Assembly: GCA_035711845.1 (NCBI GenBank)
Contig: DASTBU010000104.1
Span: 1-18,995, forward strand
Length of the DNA stretch: 18,995 nt
DNA from: DASTBU01 sp035711845
GTDB taxonomy: Bacteria > Acidobacteriota > Vicinamibacteria > Vicinamibacterales > 2-12-FULL-66-21
Direction of reading: 5' to 3'
Shown: positions 8,229 to 15,652 of the stretch, piece by piece
Layout: each line of letters opens with the position of its first letter
Position numbering within the stretch: the first letter of the stretch is position 1
Translations under genes and position numbers: made by a program
The notes under the pieces: model-generated
The model's input: only the letters and a program-made list of their open reading frames with translations
Told to the model about the DNA's origin: nothing
The model's database searches: none

Positions 8229-8870
8229 TCAGACAATCAGTCCCTTGCGGACGGCATAGAGGACGATCTCGGCCGTATTGTGGAGACCGAGCTTCTGCAT
8301 CAGGTTCCCGCGGTGCGTCTCCACCGTGGAGAGCCCGACGTCCAGCAGCGCCGCCACTTCCTTGTTCGAACGTCCTTCGGCCAGCAGCTGGAGGACCTGT
8401 TTTTCGCGATCCGTGAGCAGGTGATAGCTGTCGGTGAGGCCGCGCGCCTGCAGTTGGCGGATGTAGTCCTCGACGAGGAGCGCCGTGACCGCGGGGCTGA
8501 AGTAGGGTTTCCCCGCGGCAATGGCACGCACAGCCGGCAGCAGGTCTTCGTCGGTGGCGTCCTTCAACAAGTAGGCTGCCGCCCCGGCTGCCAGCGCCCG
8601 CAGCACGTACGATTCGTCGGAGTGCATGCTCAGCATGATCATCCTGGGGGGGCGATCGAACTTCTGCGCCCGGGCCGCAACCTCGATGCCGTTGAGCCTC
8701 GGCATGGCCACATCCAGGATCAGGATGTCGGGCTGGTGCTCGGTGCAGAGGCGCAGGGCTTCGAGACCGTCTGCGGCCTCGCCCACGACTTCGATCCCTG
8801 GTTCGCTCTCCAGGAGGCTCCGCAATCCCCGGCGCACGATGCCGTGGTCGTCAGCCAGCAGCACGCGCAA
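8229..8870 (-). CDS. NarL/FixJ-family response regulator
   Basis: A DNA-binding response regulator of 213 residues. TTG at 8870 is chosen because AGGAGG (8882-8877) precedes it by 6 nt and the protein then begins MRVLLADDHG, the normal receiver start. A start at 8945 would add 25 unlikely Pro/Arg-rich residues. Receiver domain: acidic D7 and D8, phospho-acceptor D53 in ILILDVAMP, S81 in MLSMHSD and K103 in YLLKD. The C-terminal LuxR-type helix-turn-helix covers about 148-213 (LTDREKQVLQLLAEGRSNKE, then STVETHRGNLMQKLGL). It overlaps the 3' end of the kinase gene by 20 nt, so the two are co-transcribed and form a cognate pair. Target genes cannot be read from the sequence; the secreted-protein gene downstream on the same strand is one candidate. 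Confidence 0.93.
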   Translation of the reverse strand: MRVLLADDHGIVRRGLRSLLESEPGIEVVGEAADGLEALRLCTEHQPDILILDVAMPRLNGIEVAARAQKFDRPPRMIMLSMHSDESYVLRALAAGAAAYLLKDATDEDLLPAVRAIAAGKPYFSPAVTALLVEDYIRQLQARGLTDSYHLLTDREKQVLQLLAEGRSNKEVAALLDVGLSTVETHRGNLMQKLGLHNTAEIVLYAVRKGLIV

Positions 8871-10221
8871 ATGACGCCTCCTCGGGTCTAGCGGCCAGGG
8901 GCAAGGCAACGTGCAGGGTCGTGCCTGTTTCCGCGGCGGTATCAATCCTCATCGTGCCTGACAGCTCTCGAACTCGCTCTTCAATCCCTTTGAGCCCGAG
9001 CCCCTGTCCCGAGTGCCCCGCCTCGATCCCGATGCCATCGTCGGCGATATGCAGCTCGAGTCCGGCCGGCGTTCGGCTCAGGCCCACCGCCACGCGACGG
9101 GCTTTGGCGTGGCGGACGCAGTTGGTCAATGCCTCCTGCACGACTCGGTAGATGCACGTCTTCTGCTGATCGGAGAGATCGGCAAAGTCGCCGCTGATGT
9201 CGAGGGCGACGGCAAGATCGGACCGCCGCGTCAGGTCGCGCACGTGCCACTCGAGCGCCGCCTGAAGTCCGAAATCGTCCAGCATGCTCGGTCTGAGCCC
9301 GAGCGCGAGATCCCTGACCGTCCGGACTACGTCGTCGACGAGGGAGCGCGCCTCGCCGACTGCTGCGGCGAAGCGTTCGTTGTCGGGCATGCGGAGCCGC
9401 TCGATGCGGCCGAGCTCCATCCGGAGCCCCGTGAGTGTCTGGCCGACATGGTCGTGGAGCTCGCGAGACAGCTTTCGGCGTTCCTCTTCCTGTGTCGCGA
9501 CGAGCTGCTGCGACAGCTGCCGCATCCGGTGTTCGGCGTCTTCAGCAAACGTGCGCTGCTGTTCCGAGCGCCGCTCGAGGACGCGCAGGCGGATGACGGC
9601 GCTGACGGCGACGATCAGACCCAGCAGGACGCTCTGCCAGAGGACTGTCTCAAGGTCGTTGCGCAGGTCCTGGTGCCGCTGCGCCATCTCGGCTCGCTGC
9701 TCGGCCAGGTTGGCGTCGTTCAGCTCTTCGATCTGCCGGGTCAGCGTCAGCAGCGCTTCCCTGCGCGGAAGCACCTCGAGCCGGAGGAACTCGGCGCTGA
9801 GGGTTGCTTTCTCGGCCGGCGTCCAGTCGAACACGGGGTTCATCGATTGCCAGTACTCCTCCAGCCTGGCCTGGAGGCCCGCAATTCGCTGATTGTCGCC
9901 GGGCCGCTGCCGCGCAAGCACCAGAAGCTCGCTGAAGCTGCGCAGATTGTCCCGGCGAAACTCCTTGAGACGCTCCCGGTACGCGGGTGTTCGAGCAGGG
10001 TCGTGATCGAGGAGGTAGTCGCGAACGTGTATGCCGGACAGGTGGACGTCGGACCGGAGCCGCCGGAGCTTTCCTTCGACGATGCGATGGTGCTCGTTGA
10101 GTTGGTCGAGCTGCGTGTAGATCGACTGGGCTCTCCGCGATGCGGCCAGCAGCGACATCACGATCAAGACCAGGAGACCGGCGAGGCCGAGGGCCGCCAC
10201 GGGCCACGTCCTGAACCGCAT
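8851..10221 (-). CDS. Membrane sensor histidine kinase, HisKA_3 (NarX/DegS type)
   Basis: A sensor kinase of 456 residues. ATG at 10221 is preceded by a GGAGG ribosome site at 5-nt spacing; an upstream in-frame start would place 28 odd residues before the first membrane helix. The order is: TM1 (about 6-28), an extracytoplasmic all-helical sensor of about 160 residues, TM2 (about 193-213), a coiled linker, the dimerisation/phospho-acceptor helix with H256 in SRELHDHVGQTLTGLRMELG, and the ATPase domain with N367 (EALTNCVRHA), D394-D395-G-I-G-I and the G-box GQGLGLKGI (405-413). The sensor resembles the four-helix/CHASE3-like class in size and helicity, and the ligand is unknown. It is the first gene of the kinase-regulator operon. 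Confidence 0.93.
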   Translation of the reverse strand: MRFRTWPVAALGLAGLLVLIVMSLLAASRRAQSIYTQLDQLNEHHRIVEGKLRRLRSDVHLSGIHVRDYLLDHDPARTPAYRERLKEFRRDNLRSFSELLVLARQRPGDNQRIAGLQARLEEYWQSMNPVFDWTPAEKATLSAEFLRLEVLPRREALLTLTRQIEELNDANLAEQRAEMAQRHQDLRNDLETVLWQSVLLGLIVAVSAVIRLRVLERRSEQQRTFAEDAEHRMRQLSQQLVATQEEERRKLSRELHDHVGQTLTGLRMELGRIERLRMPDNERFAAAVGEARSLVDDVVRTVRDLALGLRPSMLDDFGLQAALEWHVRDLTRRSDLAVALDISGDFADLSDQQKTCIYRVVQEALTNCVRHAKARRVAVGLSRTPAGLELHIADDGIGIEAGHSGQGLGLKGIEERVRELSGTMRIDTAAETGTTLHVALPLAARPEEASFARAAG

Positions 10222-10296
10222 GTTCCCTCCAGGAAGGCGTCGCAGAAAGAGAAACCCGTCCCAATGCAAGCGTAACCCGGCCCGAGCATTGCCGCA

Positions 10297-10312
10297 TCCG
10301 GTCAAGACCGGA
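10297..10312. promoter_or_regulatory. 16-bp palindrome in the divergent spacer, candidate operator
   Basis: TCCGGTCAAGACCGGA has perfect 7-bp arms around a 2-nt centre. It lies 76-91 nt upstream of the kinase start and about 190 nt upstream of the small ORF at 10500. Position and symmetry suit a dimeric regulator, perhaps the linked response regulator, but a GC-rich genome makes such sites moderately common. No clear -10/-35 pair was seen next to it. The rest of the 10222-10499 spacer shows nothing else I can support. Confidence 0.35.
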
Positions 10313-10499
10313 GGGAGGGAACGAAGGTGCGACCACGGCGAAGTATCGGGGCCGGCGCCGGTCGTTCACTCCCCCAGTATTTCCGTCGTGCATCCCCGAT
10401 TCGCCGGATGGATTCAGGCCACCGGTTCGGTATCTACTTCGAGGCGTCAGGCGCGGCGGGAGGGTCGCGCCGGCGCACATCCGCACGAAAGGGGCAGAT

Positions 10500-10766
10500 A
10501 TGGCGAAACGGTGGAAAGAGGTCTGGTCCGCGGGTACCGGCGCACGCCGCACCTACTGCGGAATCGCCCGGACGGTTGAGGGGTACGCCGTCGACCTGTT
10601 CCGCGGAGATTCGTGTATCGCCAGCGAAATCCATGCGACACGTCAGGAAGCGGAGCAGACCGCCGAAAAACTGAGCCTCAGTTACTTACACCGGTCCGAC
10701 TCGTCGAACCCTGCACACACCCCGCGGCCGTCACTCCACGCCAGCAGCCCCGGCCCGGTGCACTAG
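10500..10766 (+). CDS. Small hypothetical protein
   Basis: An 88-residue ORF starting with ATG after AAAGGGG (about 6 nt spacing). The first 63 residues look like a compact alpha/beta domain (MAKRWKEVWSAGTGARRTYC, then GYAVDLFRGDSCIASEIHATRQEAEQ, helix to about 64). The last 24 residues are a Ser/Pro/His-rich tail (SSNPAHTPRPSLHASSPGPVH) of low-complexity character. There is no signal peptide or membrane segment. No family is recognised. A 7-bp GC-rich hairpin follows the stop at 10777-10796. Being real is supported by the ribosome site and by the ordered amphipathic pattern, not by homology. Confidence 0.6.
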   Translation: MAKRWKEVWSAGTGARRTYCGIARTVEGYAVDLFRGDSCIASEIHATRQEAEQTAEKLSLSYLHRSDSSNPAHTPRPSLHASSPGPVH

Positions 10767-10776
10767 CCTGAAGCTT

Positions 10777-10796
10777 CGGCGCCAGCCCCGGCGCCG
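10777..10796 (+). terminator. GC-rich hairpin after the small ORF
   Basis: CGGCGCC-AGCCCC-GGCGCCG forms a perfect 7-bp all-GC stem with a 6-nt loop, 11 nt beyond the stop at 10766. There is no U-tract after it, so it may be a weak or Rho-assisted terminator, or chance in GC-rich DNA. Confidence 0.4.
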
Positions 10797-10834
10797 CGAG
10801 CCCGCGGGAGAGCCCTGTCCCGCGATCGGCGTCC

Positions 10835-10862
10835 GCGACAGCGAGCGCGCCGCGACTATAAT
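10835..10862 (+). promoter_or_regulatory. Promoter of the serine hydrolase-bshB1-bshA cluster, leaderless type
   Basis: GCGACA at 10835-10840 (4 of 6 to the -35 consensus), a 16-bp spacer and a perfect TATAAT at 10857-10862. The GTG start at 10869 begins 7 nt after the -10 box, where transcription normally initiates. The mRNA would therefore begin at or within a base or two of the start codon, with no room for a ribosome binding site. Confidence 0.6.
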
Positions 10863-10868
10863 CGCGTC

Positions 10869-12077
10869 GTGGCAAACAGAGTCCTTCGTCGCCCGGCGTT
10901 TCTAGGTCAGATCCTGCTGCTCGTTGTGGCACCCGCCGCCAGCCTGGCACAGGCACCGCGTCAGGCTCCGCGAGCGTCACAGCAGTACTTCCCCGACCGG
11001 CTCGCGTGGGAACACCGCAAGCCCGACCAGGTTGGGATGGACCCCGCGCGCCTCCTGGCCGCGATCGACTTCGCCGTGGCCAGCGAGAACCCCGCCACCA
11101 GAGATCTGGACGTCGATCTGGCCACCACGTTCGGTGGCCGCGAGCCCTTCGATACCCCCATCGGTCCCATCAAGTCCCGCGGCGCGCTGAACGGCATCGT
11201 CATTCGTCATGGCTATATCGTGGCGGAGTGGGGCGAGACAACGCGGGTGGACATGACGTTCAGCGTGACGAAGAGCTTTCTGTCCGCCGTCGTGGGGGTC
11301 GCGTGGCAGAAGGGCCTGATCCGCGACGTGAACGATCTCGTCCGCGAGTACGTGCCGGATGAGGGCCTCTTCGATGGCCCGCACAACTCGAAGATCACCT
11401 GGGATCATCTGCTGCGCCAGACGAGCGACTGGCAGGGAACGTTGTGGGGGAAGCCCGACTGGGCCGATCGGCCCGAAGGGCAGCGGCCCGCCGACTGGCC
11501 GAACCGTCCTCTCAGCGAGCCCGGCACACGTTACAAATACAACGACGTTCGCGTGAACCTCCTGGCGCTGTGCGCGCTGCACGTGCTGCGCACGCCGCTG
11601 CCGCAGGTCCTTCGTGAAGAAGTGATGGACCCGATCGGTGCGTCGAGCACCTGGCGATGGCACGGGTACGAGAACTCGTGGATCGAGCTCGACGGACAGC
11701 GGATGCAGTCGATGACCGGTGGCGGGCACTGGGGAGGCGGCATGTTTATTTCTGCGCGAGACATGGCGCGATTCGGCTACCTGTTTCTTCGCAACGGCAA
11801 GTGGCGGGATCGTGAGATCGTCTCGCCGAAGTGGATCGAGATGGCGCGCTCGCCGGGCCCGGCCAACAAGGCCTACGGCTACATGAACTGGTTCCTGAAC
11901 ACGCAGAACGCGTTCTCGAAGGCACCGGCTACGGCCGTCACTTTCCAGGGCAACGGCAGCAACATCATCTACATCGACTGGGACAACGATCTCGTGGTCG
12001 TCGTCCGGTGGATCCAGCAGCGCGCCTTCAACGAGTTCATCGGCCGCGTGCTCGAGGCCTTGAACCTTGAACCCTGA
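10869..12077 (+). CDS. Serine hydrolase, class C beta-lactamase/S12-like fold
   Basis: An exported 402-residue member of the beta-lactamase-related serine hydrolases (class C/S12 fold). The signal peptide is residues about 1-28 (VLRRPAFLGQILLLVVAPAA, ending SLAQA). The nucleophile motif S132-V-T-K135 lies in MTFSVTKSFLSAVVGVAW. The second motif appears as Y224-N225-D226 in RYKYNDVRVNLLAL, the variant common in this family. A late glycine-rich strand, FQGNGSNIIYID, takes the place of the KTG motif. It is probably an esterase or peptidase; nothing indicates antibiotic hydrolysis. GTG at 10869 sits directly after the -10 box. The C-terminal residues LNLEP and the TGA stop are encoded by units of repeat R3. 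The bshB1 start follows 17 nt after the stop, so transcription is probably shared. Confidence 0.88.
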   Translation: MANRVLRRPAFLGQILLLVVAPAASLAQAPRQAPRASQQYFPDRLAWEHRKPDQVGMDPARLLAAIDFAVASENPATRDLDVDLATTFGGREPFDTPIGPIKSRGALNGIVIRHGYIVAEWGETTRVDMTFSVTKSFLSAVVGVAWQKGLIRDVNDLVREYVPDEGLFDGPHNSKITWDHLLRQTSDWQGTLWGKPDWADRPEGQRPADWPNRPLSEPGTRYKYNDVRVNLLALCALHVLRTPLPQVLREEVMDPIGASSTWRWHGYENSWIELDGQRMQSMTGGGHWGGGMFISARDMARFGYLFLRNGKWRDREIVSPKWIEMARSPGPANKAYGYMNWFLNTQNAFSKAPATAVTFQGNGSNIIYIDWDNDLVVVVRWIQQRAFNEFIGRVLEALNLEP

Positions 12078-12108
12078 ACCTTGAACCCTGAACCTTGAAC
12101 CCCGATCC
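12060..12108. repeat. R3: alternating TTGAACC/CTGAACC heptamers across a gene junction
   Basis: Six exact units alternate TTGAACC and CTGAACC at 12060, 12067, 12074, 12081, 12088 and 12095, followed by a degenerate CCGATCC. The third unit contains the serine hydrolase stop (TGA 12075-12077). The sixth starts with the TTG that is the only usable start of bshB1. The same word builds R4 on the other side of bshB1. Confidence 0.93.
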
Positions 12109-12799
12109 CGTCGACCTCCTCATCTTCGGCCCCCATCCCGACGATATCGAAATCGGACTCGGTGGAACCGCGGCGCGCCATGTGGCATCTGGCCATCGTG
12201 TGGGGCTGTGCGACCTCACGGCGGGGGAGATGGGCAGTAATGGCACCGTCGAAGAGCGGCTTGCCGAGGCGGAGGCGGCACGCGGGGTGCTCGGCGCCTC
12301 CTGGCGCGTCAATTTGCGCTGGACCGATCGAGCGATCGAAAAGGACGCCGATCACGTGCGCTCGGCCGCCGCGCTCATCCGGCAGGCGCGGCCGCGCACG
12401 GTCGCGATCCCCTACTGGTCGGATCGGCATCCCGATCACGTCGCCGCGAGCCAGGTCCTGACGGAGGCCGCCTTCAGCAGCGGCCTGCGTCGCTACCCGG
12501 CCGGCGGGGACGCCTGGCGGCCCGACTGGGTCTGCTACTACTTCATCAATGATTCCGCATGCCCTTCCTTCGTCGTGGACGTGTCCGCGCACTACGACGT
12601 GAAGCGTCGTGCGCTCGCCTGCCACGCGAGCCAGTTCGCGCCGCAGAACGACGCGGCCGTCGGCACGCGCCTGACGTCCCCAAGGTTCCGCCAGCTCATC
12701 GAAAGCCGCGACGCCCAGTTCGGCGCCGTCGCCGGCGTCGCGTTCGCCGAGGGGATCGTCGTCCGCGACCCGCTCGTGCGCGAGAACCTCTTCAAGTAA
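12095..12799 (+). CDS. bshB1: Bacillithiol biosynthesis deacetylase BshB1
   Basis: A zinc deacetylase of the LmbE/PIG-L family, 234 residues. It removes the acetyl group from GlcNAc-malate to give GlcN-malate, step two of bacillithiol synthesis. Zinc ligands H14 and D17 lie in FGPHPDDIEIGLGGT and H115 in SDRHPDHVAAS. Their spacing matches the characterised Bacillus BshB (H12, D15, H113) with an offset of two. The first residues MNPDPVDLL come from repeat R3. An in-frame TGA lies at 12089-12091 and no later start would keep the zinc motif, so TTG at 12095 is forced. It has no ribosome site, so translation probably depends on coupling to the upstream gene. The bshA gene follows after the 73-nt R4 spacer, and that neighbour confirms the pathway. 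Confidence 0.93.
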   Translation: MNPDPVDLLIFGPHPDDIEIGLGGTAARHVASGHRVGLCDLTAGEMGSNGTVEERLAEAEAARGVLGASWRVNLRWTDRAIEKDADHVRSAAALIRQARPRTVAIPYWSDRHPDHVAASQVLTEAAFSSGLRRYPAGGDAWRPDWVCYYFINDSACPSFVVDVSAHYDVKRRALACHASQFAPQNDAAVGTRLTSPRFRQLIESRDAQFGAVAGVAFAEGIVVRDPLVRENLFK

Positions 12800-12813
12800 C
12801 CCGCCGGGAACCA

Positions 12814-12879
12814 CTGAACCTTGAACCCCTGAACCCCTGAACTCTGAACCTTGAACCCTGAACCCCTAACACATGAACA
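12814..12879. repeat. R4: TGAACC heptamer block between bshB1 and bshA
   Basis: Units CTGAACC/TTGAACC/CTGAACT lie at 12814, 12821, 12829, 12837, 12844, 12851 and 12858, with single-C insertions between some, then degenerate CTAACAC and ATGAACA. The final degenerate unit begins with the bshA ATG at 12873. The block starts 14 nt after the bshB1 stop. It belongs to the same word family and orientation as R3. No ribosome binding site is visible inside. Confidence 0.9.
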
Positions 12880-14018
12880 TCGGCATCCTCTGTTACGCGT
12901 CGATCGGCGGCAGCGGGATCGTGGCGACGGAGCTGGCGAAGGCGCTGGCCGATCGCGGTCATCAGGTACATCTCGTCAGCACCGACATGCCGTTCAGGCT
13001 CGGCGAGTTTCACGCCGGGCTGGCATTTCACCAGGTGCAGACACCCAGCTATCCGCTGTTCCGCGAGCCGCAATACGTCCTGTCGCTCGCCAACAAGGTC
13101 GTGCAGGTAGGCAGAGAGTTCACGCTCGACGTCATTCACGCGCATTACGCGATTCCCCATGCGACGGCCGCGCTGCTCTCGAAGCAGGTCCTCGAATCGC
13201 ACGGCCACACGCCCGTACCGAAGGTGGTCACCACCCTGCACGGAACCGACATCACGCTCGTGGGCAGCGACCCGTCGTACTCGGAGATCGTCGCGTATTC
13301 CATCGAGCGGTCGGACGGCGTGACCGCGGTGTCGCAGAGCCTGGCTGCCGCTACACACACCGAGCTGTGCGTGGCTCGCGAGATTGCCGTCATTCCCAAC
13401 TTCCTCGACTGCTCGCTCTACCGCCGCACCGTCGTGCCCGGCCTGCGGCGGCGGTTCGCCCATGACGCTGAAACGAAGCTGGTGATACACGTGTCGAACC
13501 TGCGGCCGGTGAAGCGCGTGGATGCGGTGATGGAAGTGTTCGCCCGCGTCTGCCGTCAGGTGGCTGCGCGGCTGCTGCTGGTGGGCGATGGCCCCGAGCT
13601 GGGCACGGCTCACCGGCGGGGCCGGGAGCTCGGGATCTCGCAGCAGGTAGAGATGCTCGGCGCTCAGGAAGCCGTGCTGCCGCTCCTGTCGTCGGCCGAT
13701 GTGTTCCTGCTGCCCTCGGCGCAGGAGAGCTTCGGCCTCGCGGCGCTCGAAGCGATGGCCTGTGAGGTACCTGTGGTCGCCTCTCACGTCGGCGGTCTGC
13801 CGGAGGTCATCGAAGACGGTGTCAGCGGGTTCCTGCACTCGCCCGATGATCTCGACGGCATGGCGCGGAGCGTCGTCAACCTCCTGATCGATCCGGATCT
13901 GCACCAGCGCGTGGCTGCCGCGGCAGCCAGCAGGGTCCGTGAGCTGTTCTGCGTCGACAGGGTCGTGCCGATGTACGAAGCGTTTTATGAAAAAATTGTC
14001 AGAATGCAGATTCGTTGA
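12873..14018 (+). CDS. bshA: N-acetyl-alpha-D-glucosaminyl L-malate synthase BshA
   Basis: A GT4-family GT-B glycosyltransferase of 381 residues that joins UDP-GlcNAc to L-malate, the first step of bacillithiol synthesis. Family hallmarks are the N-terminal CYASIGGSGIVATELAKALA loop, the malate/UDP region VIHAHYAIPHA and TTLHGTDITLVG, AVSQSL, VSNLRPVKR at the start of the second Rossmann fold, LLLVGDGPE, and the E-x7-E motif ESFGLAALE with VPVVASHVGGLPEVI. Length is normal for BshA. ATG at 12873 is the only start that keeps the glycine-rich loop. The last codons and the TGA (14016-14018) lie inside the left arm of the R5 inverted repeat, giving the tail RMQIR. Synthesis also needs BshC, which is not in this window. 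Confidence 0.95.
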   Translation: MNIGILCYASIGGSGIVATELAKALADRGHQVHLVSTDMPFRLGEFHAGLAFHQVQTPSYPLFREPQYVLSLANKVVQVGREFTLDVIHAHYAIPHATAALLSKQVLESHGHTPVPKVVTTLHGTDITLVGSDPSYSEIVAYSIERSDGVTAVSQSLAAATHTELCVAREIAVIPNFLDCSLYRRTVVPGLRRRFAHDAETKLVIHVSNLRPVKRVDAVMEVFARVCRQVAARLLLVGDGPELGTAHRRGRELGISQQVEMLGAQEAVLPLLSSADVFLLPSAQESFGLAALEAMACEVPVVASHVGGLPEVIEDGVSGFLHSPDDLDGMARSVVNLLIDPDLHQRVAAAAASRVRELFCVDRVVPMYEAFYEKIVRMQIR

Positions 14019-14212
14019 TTGCAGATTGCAGATTTATTGGTTGATTGGAGATTTGAGATTTGGGATTGCATTCGGAGATGGGAGATTGAATGCGCGCGCG
14101 TAACAGACGCCAAGAGCGCGACGCCCCCCAATTCTTCAATCCACGAATTAAATCCCCAATCCCCAATCCCCAATCCCCAATCAATCCACAATCTGCAATC
14201 AACGAATCTGCA
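14005..14212. repeat. R5: heptamer block with 24-bp perfect inverted repeat
   Basis: Arms at 14005-14028 and 14189-14212 are exact reverse complements over 24 bp (left arm begins TGCAGATTCG and ends GCAGATTG). Inside, the left half has GATTGCA and GAGATTT words; the right half has CCCCAAT repeated about five times (from 14154), then CAATC-type words. The halves pair imperfectly further in, so the whole 208 bp could form one long hairpin or cruciform. It lies between the convergent genes bshA and the 14227-15306 gene and contains the bshA stop. Confidence 0.9.
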
Positions 14213-14226
14213 ATATCTGCCACCAT

Positions 14227-15306
14227 TCACCTCGGCGCGGCGACGAACGCGACCGGCTCTCCCTTGCTGATTGGCGGCGTGCCGAGGACGTAGAGAACCT
14301 CACCCGCAAACGGCGCGCGAATCTCCTCCAGCGTGCGTCCATGGAAGTCGGTGATACGCCCGATGAGCGTGCCCTGGGCGACGGTGTGGCCTTTCTCGAC
14401 GACCGGGTAGAAGATCCCGGTGGCGCTGCTGCGGAGCACTTCACTGCGCTCCAGGAAGATCGGCTGCTCGACCTGCGCGGGACCATCCGGGGACATGCCG
14501 AGATGTTTCATCAGCCCGGCAATCCCTCGCTCGATTCGGGCGATCGACTCCTCGTCCGTGCGCCCCATGCCGCCGGACTCGATCGTCAACGCCGGCGTTC
14601 CGCGCGTGATTGCGGTGTTCGAGACGTACATGGACGACGAAGGGTCCAGCGGCCGTTCCCGGTCAACGATGATGTGATCCATGCCGAACGCGAGGGCCAT
14701 GGCCCGTCCCGCCTCGGCGACCTCTGGTTTGCCGGTCGTGATCCAGTAGGAGTACGGACGCAGGGACTCGTTGCCGTCGCCGCAGTGCAGATCGACGAGG
14801 TGTGTGGCGCGCTCGATGACCTCCCGGGTAATCGTGTGGGCGATCCGTTCCGACAGTGTGCCGTCCGCCTTGCCGGGAAAGACGCGGTTCAGGTTCTTTC
14901 CGTCGGCGGGCGAGTAGTAGATCGTCCGTGCGAGGAAGGATGGCATGTTCGCGACGTGGACCAGCACGAGTGTGCCGCTCAGCGTCTTGGGGTCCACGCG
15001 TTTCAGCACGCGCTGAAGCGCGAGGATCGGTGGGTATTCCATGCCGTGGACGCCGGCCGTCAGCGCCAGCACCGGTCCCGGGCGCGCGCCGTGGATGATG
15101 CTGATTGGAATCGCGGCGCCCGAGTCCCCCGCCCGCGCGGGCACCGCAAGCTCGCCCGATGCGGTTGTTCCCGGGGCCGCTGTCATCGGGCCGACCGTGA
15201 ACGGCTGCTGCGCGTGGGCAGTCGCTGCGACGGCAAGCAGAACGCACATGAGTGTCACGAAGCTGAACCCGCGCCCGTCCGCGAGTACTGGAATCAGGGA
15301 AGTCAT
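14227..15306 (-). CDS. Succinylglutamate desuccinylase/aspartoacylase-family zinc enzyme
   Basis: A 359-residue M14-like deacylase. ATG at 15306 follows CGGAGGC at about 5 nt and gives a signal peptide (residues about 12-33, VTLMCVLLAVAATAHAQQ), so the enzyme is probably periplasmic. A longer upstream reading frame lacks these features. Metal and catalytic residues: H87 and E90 in GVHGMEYPP, R141 in KNLNRVFPG, H174 in VDLHCGDGNE and E243 in TIESGG. A C-terminal barrel-sandwich-like domain (about 285-355, SSATGIFYPVVEKGHTVAQG) is typical of this clade. The substrate cannot be inferred; AstE itself is cytosolic and shorter, so this is not a clear AstE. It is divergent from the DUF5996 gene and convergent with bshA across R5. 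Confidence 0.88.
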   Translation of the reverse strand: MTSLIPVLADGRGFSFVTLMCVLLAVAATAHAQQPFTVGPMTAAPGTTASGELAVPARAGDSGAAIPISIIHGARPGPVLALTAGVHGMEYPPILALQRVLKRVDPKTLSGTLVLVHVANMPSFLARTIYYSPADGKNLNRVFPGKADGTLSERIAHTITREVIERATHLVDLHCGDGNESLRPYSYWITTGKPEVAEAGRAMALAFGMDHIIVDRERPLDPSSSMYVSNTAITRGTPALTIESGGMGRTDEESIARIERGIAGLMKHLGMSPDGPAQVEQPIFLERSEVLRSSATGIFYPVVEKGHTVAQGTLIGRITDFHGRTLEEIRAPFAGEVLYVLGTPPISKGEPVAFVAAPR

Positions 15307-15652
15307 CGGTGCCTCCGTGCAGATTGTATCCACAGAAGCTGATGTCGCCCTCCGGTCATGGTGCGATACCGCTTTCCCCTGTACAATCCCGATCCCGGAG
15401 CTCAAACCATGAGCAGACGCATCTCGTTGTCGATCCGTGGCGCCGGTTACCGAAGGACAGCGGACTGTCACACTGTTGGCGTGTACGATCGTGAGGACGC
15501 CTGCGCCGCCTGAGGGCGGCGGGGCTGTCAGCTTCGGTACGGCGTTCACGATGGACGTGTGGCGTTGCCGCCCCGGCGGCTGGTGTTCGTGGCCCGTCGC
15601 CCGCGCCATGTCGCCAGCCAGCGTAGAGGATGAGCTGCGCGGAGGATCAGTC
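15307..15652. other. 346-nt divergent spacer with weak promoter candidates
   Basis: This separates two divergent genes. On the minus strand, TACAAT at 15328-15323 lies 16 nt upstream of the 15306 start and is a plausible -10 for it. On the plus strand, TACAAT at 15382-15387 is another candidate for the DUF5996 gene; neither has a good -35. An in-frame extension of the plus gene from 15437 runs through here, but its composition (Arg/Pro/Trp-rich) and the strong ribosome site at 15641 argue it is untranslated leader. No heptamer repeat occurs here. Confidence 0.45.

Noticed and set aside
7777..8891. Pro/Arg/Ser-rich ORFs on both strands through R2
   Set aside because: A 7-nt repeat lacking stop triplets keeps every frame open. 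The products are pure repeat translation with no start signals, and they run antisense into the response regulator.
9013..10275. 420-residue plus-strand ORF
   Set aside because: Antisense shadow of the histidine kinase, which has all catalytic motifs and a good ribosome site.
12792..13904. 370-residue minus-strand ORF
   Set aside because: Antisense shadow of bshA that also runs through repeat R4; no recognisable domain.
15437..15652. N-terminal extension of the DUF5996 protein
   Set aside because: The 72 extra residues are low-complexity and unlike the family. A GGAGGA site with proper spacing supports the ATG at 15653.
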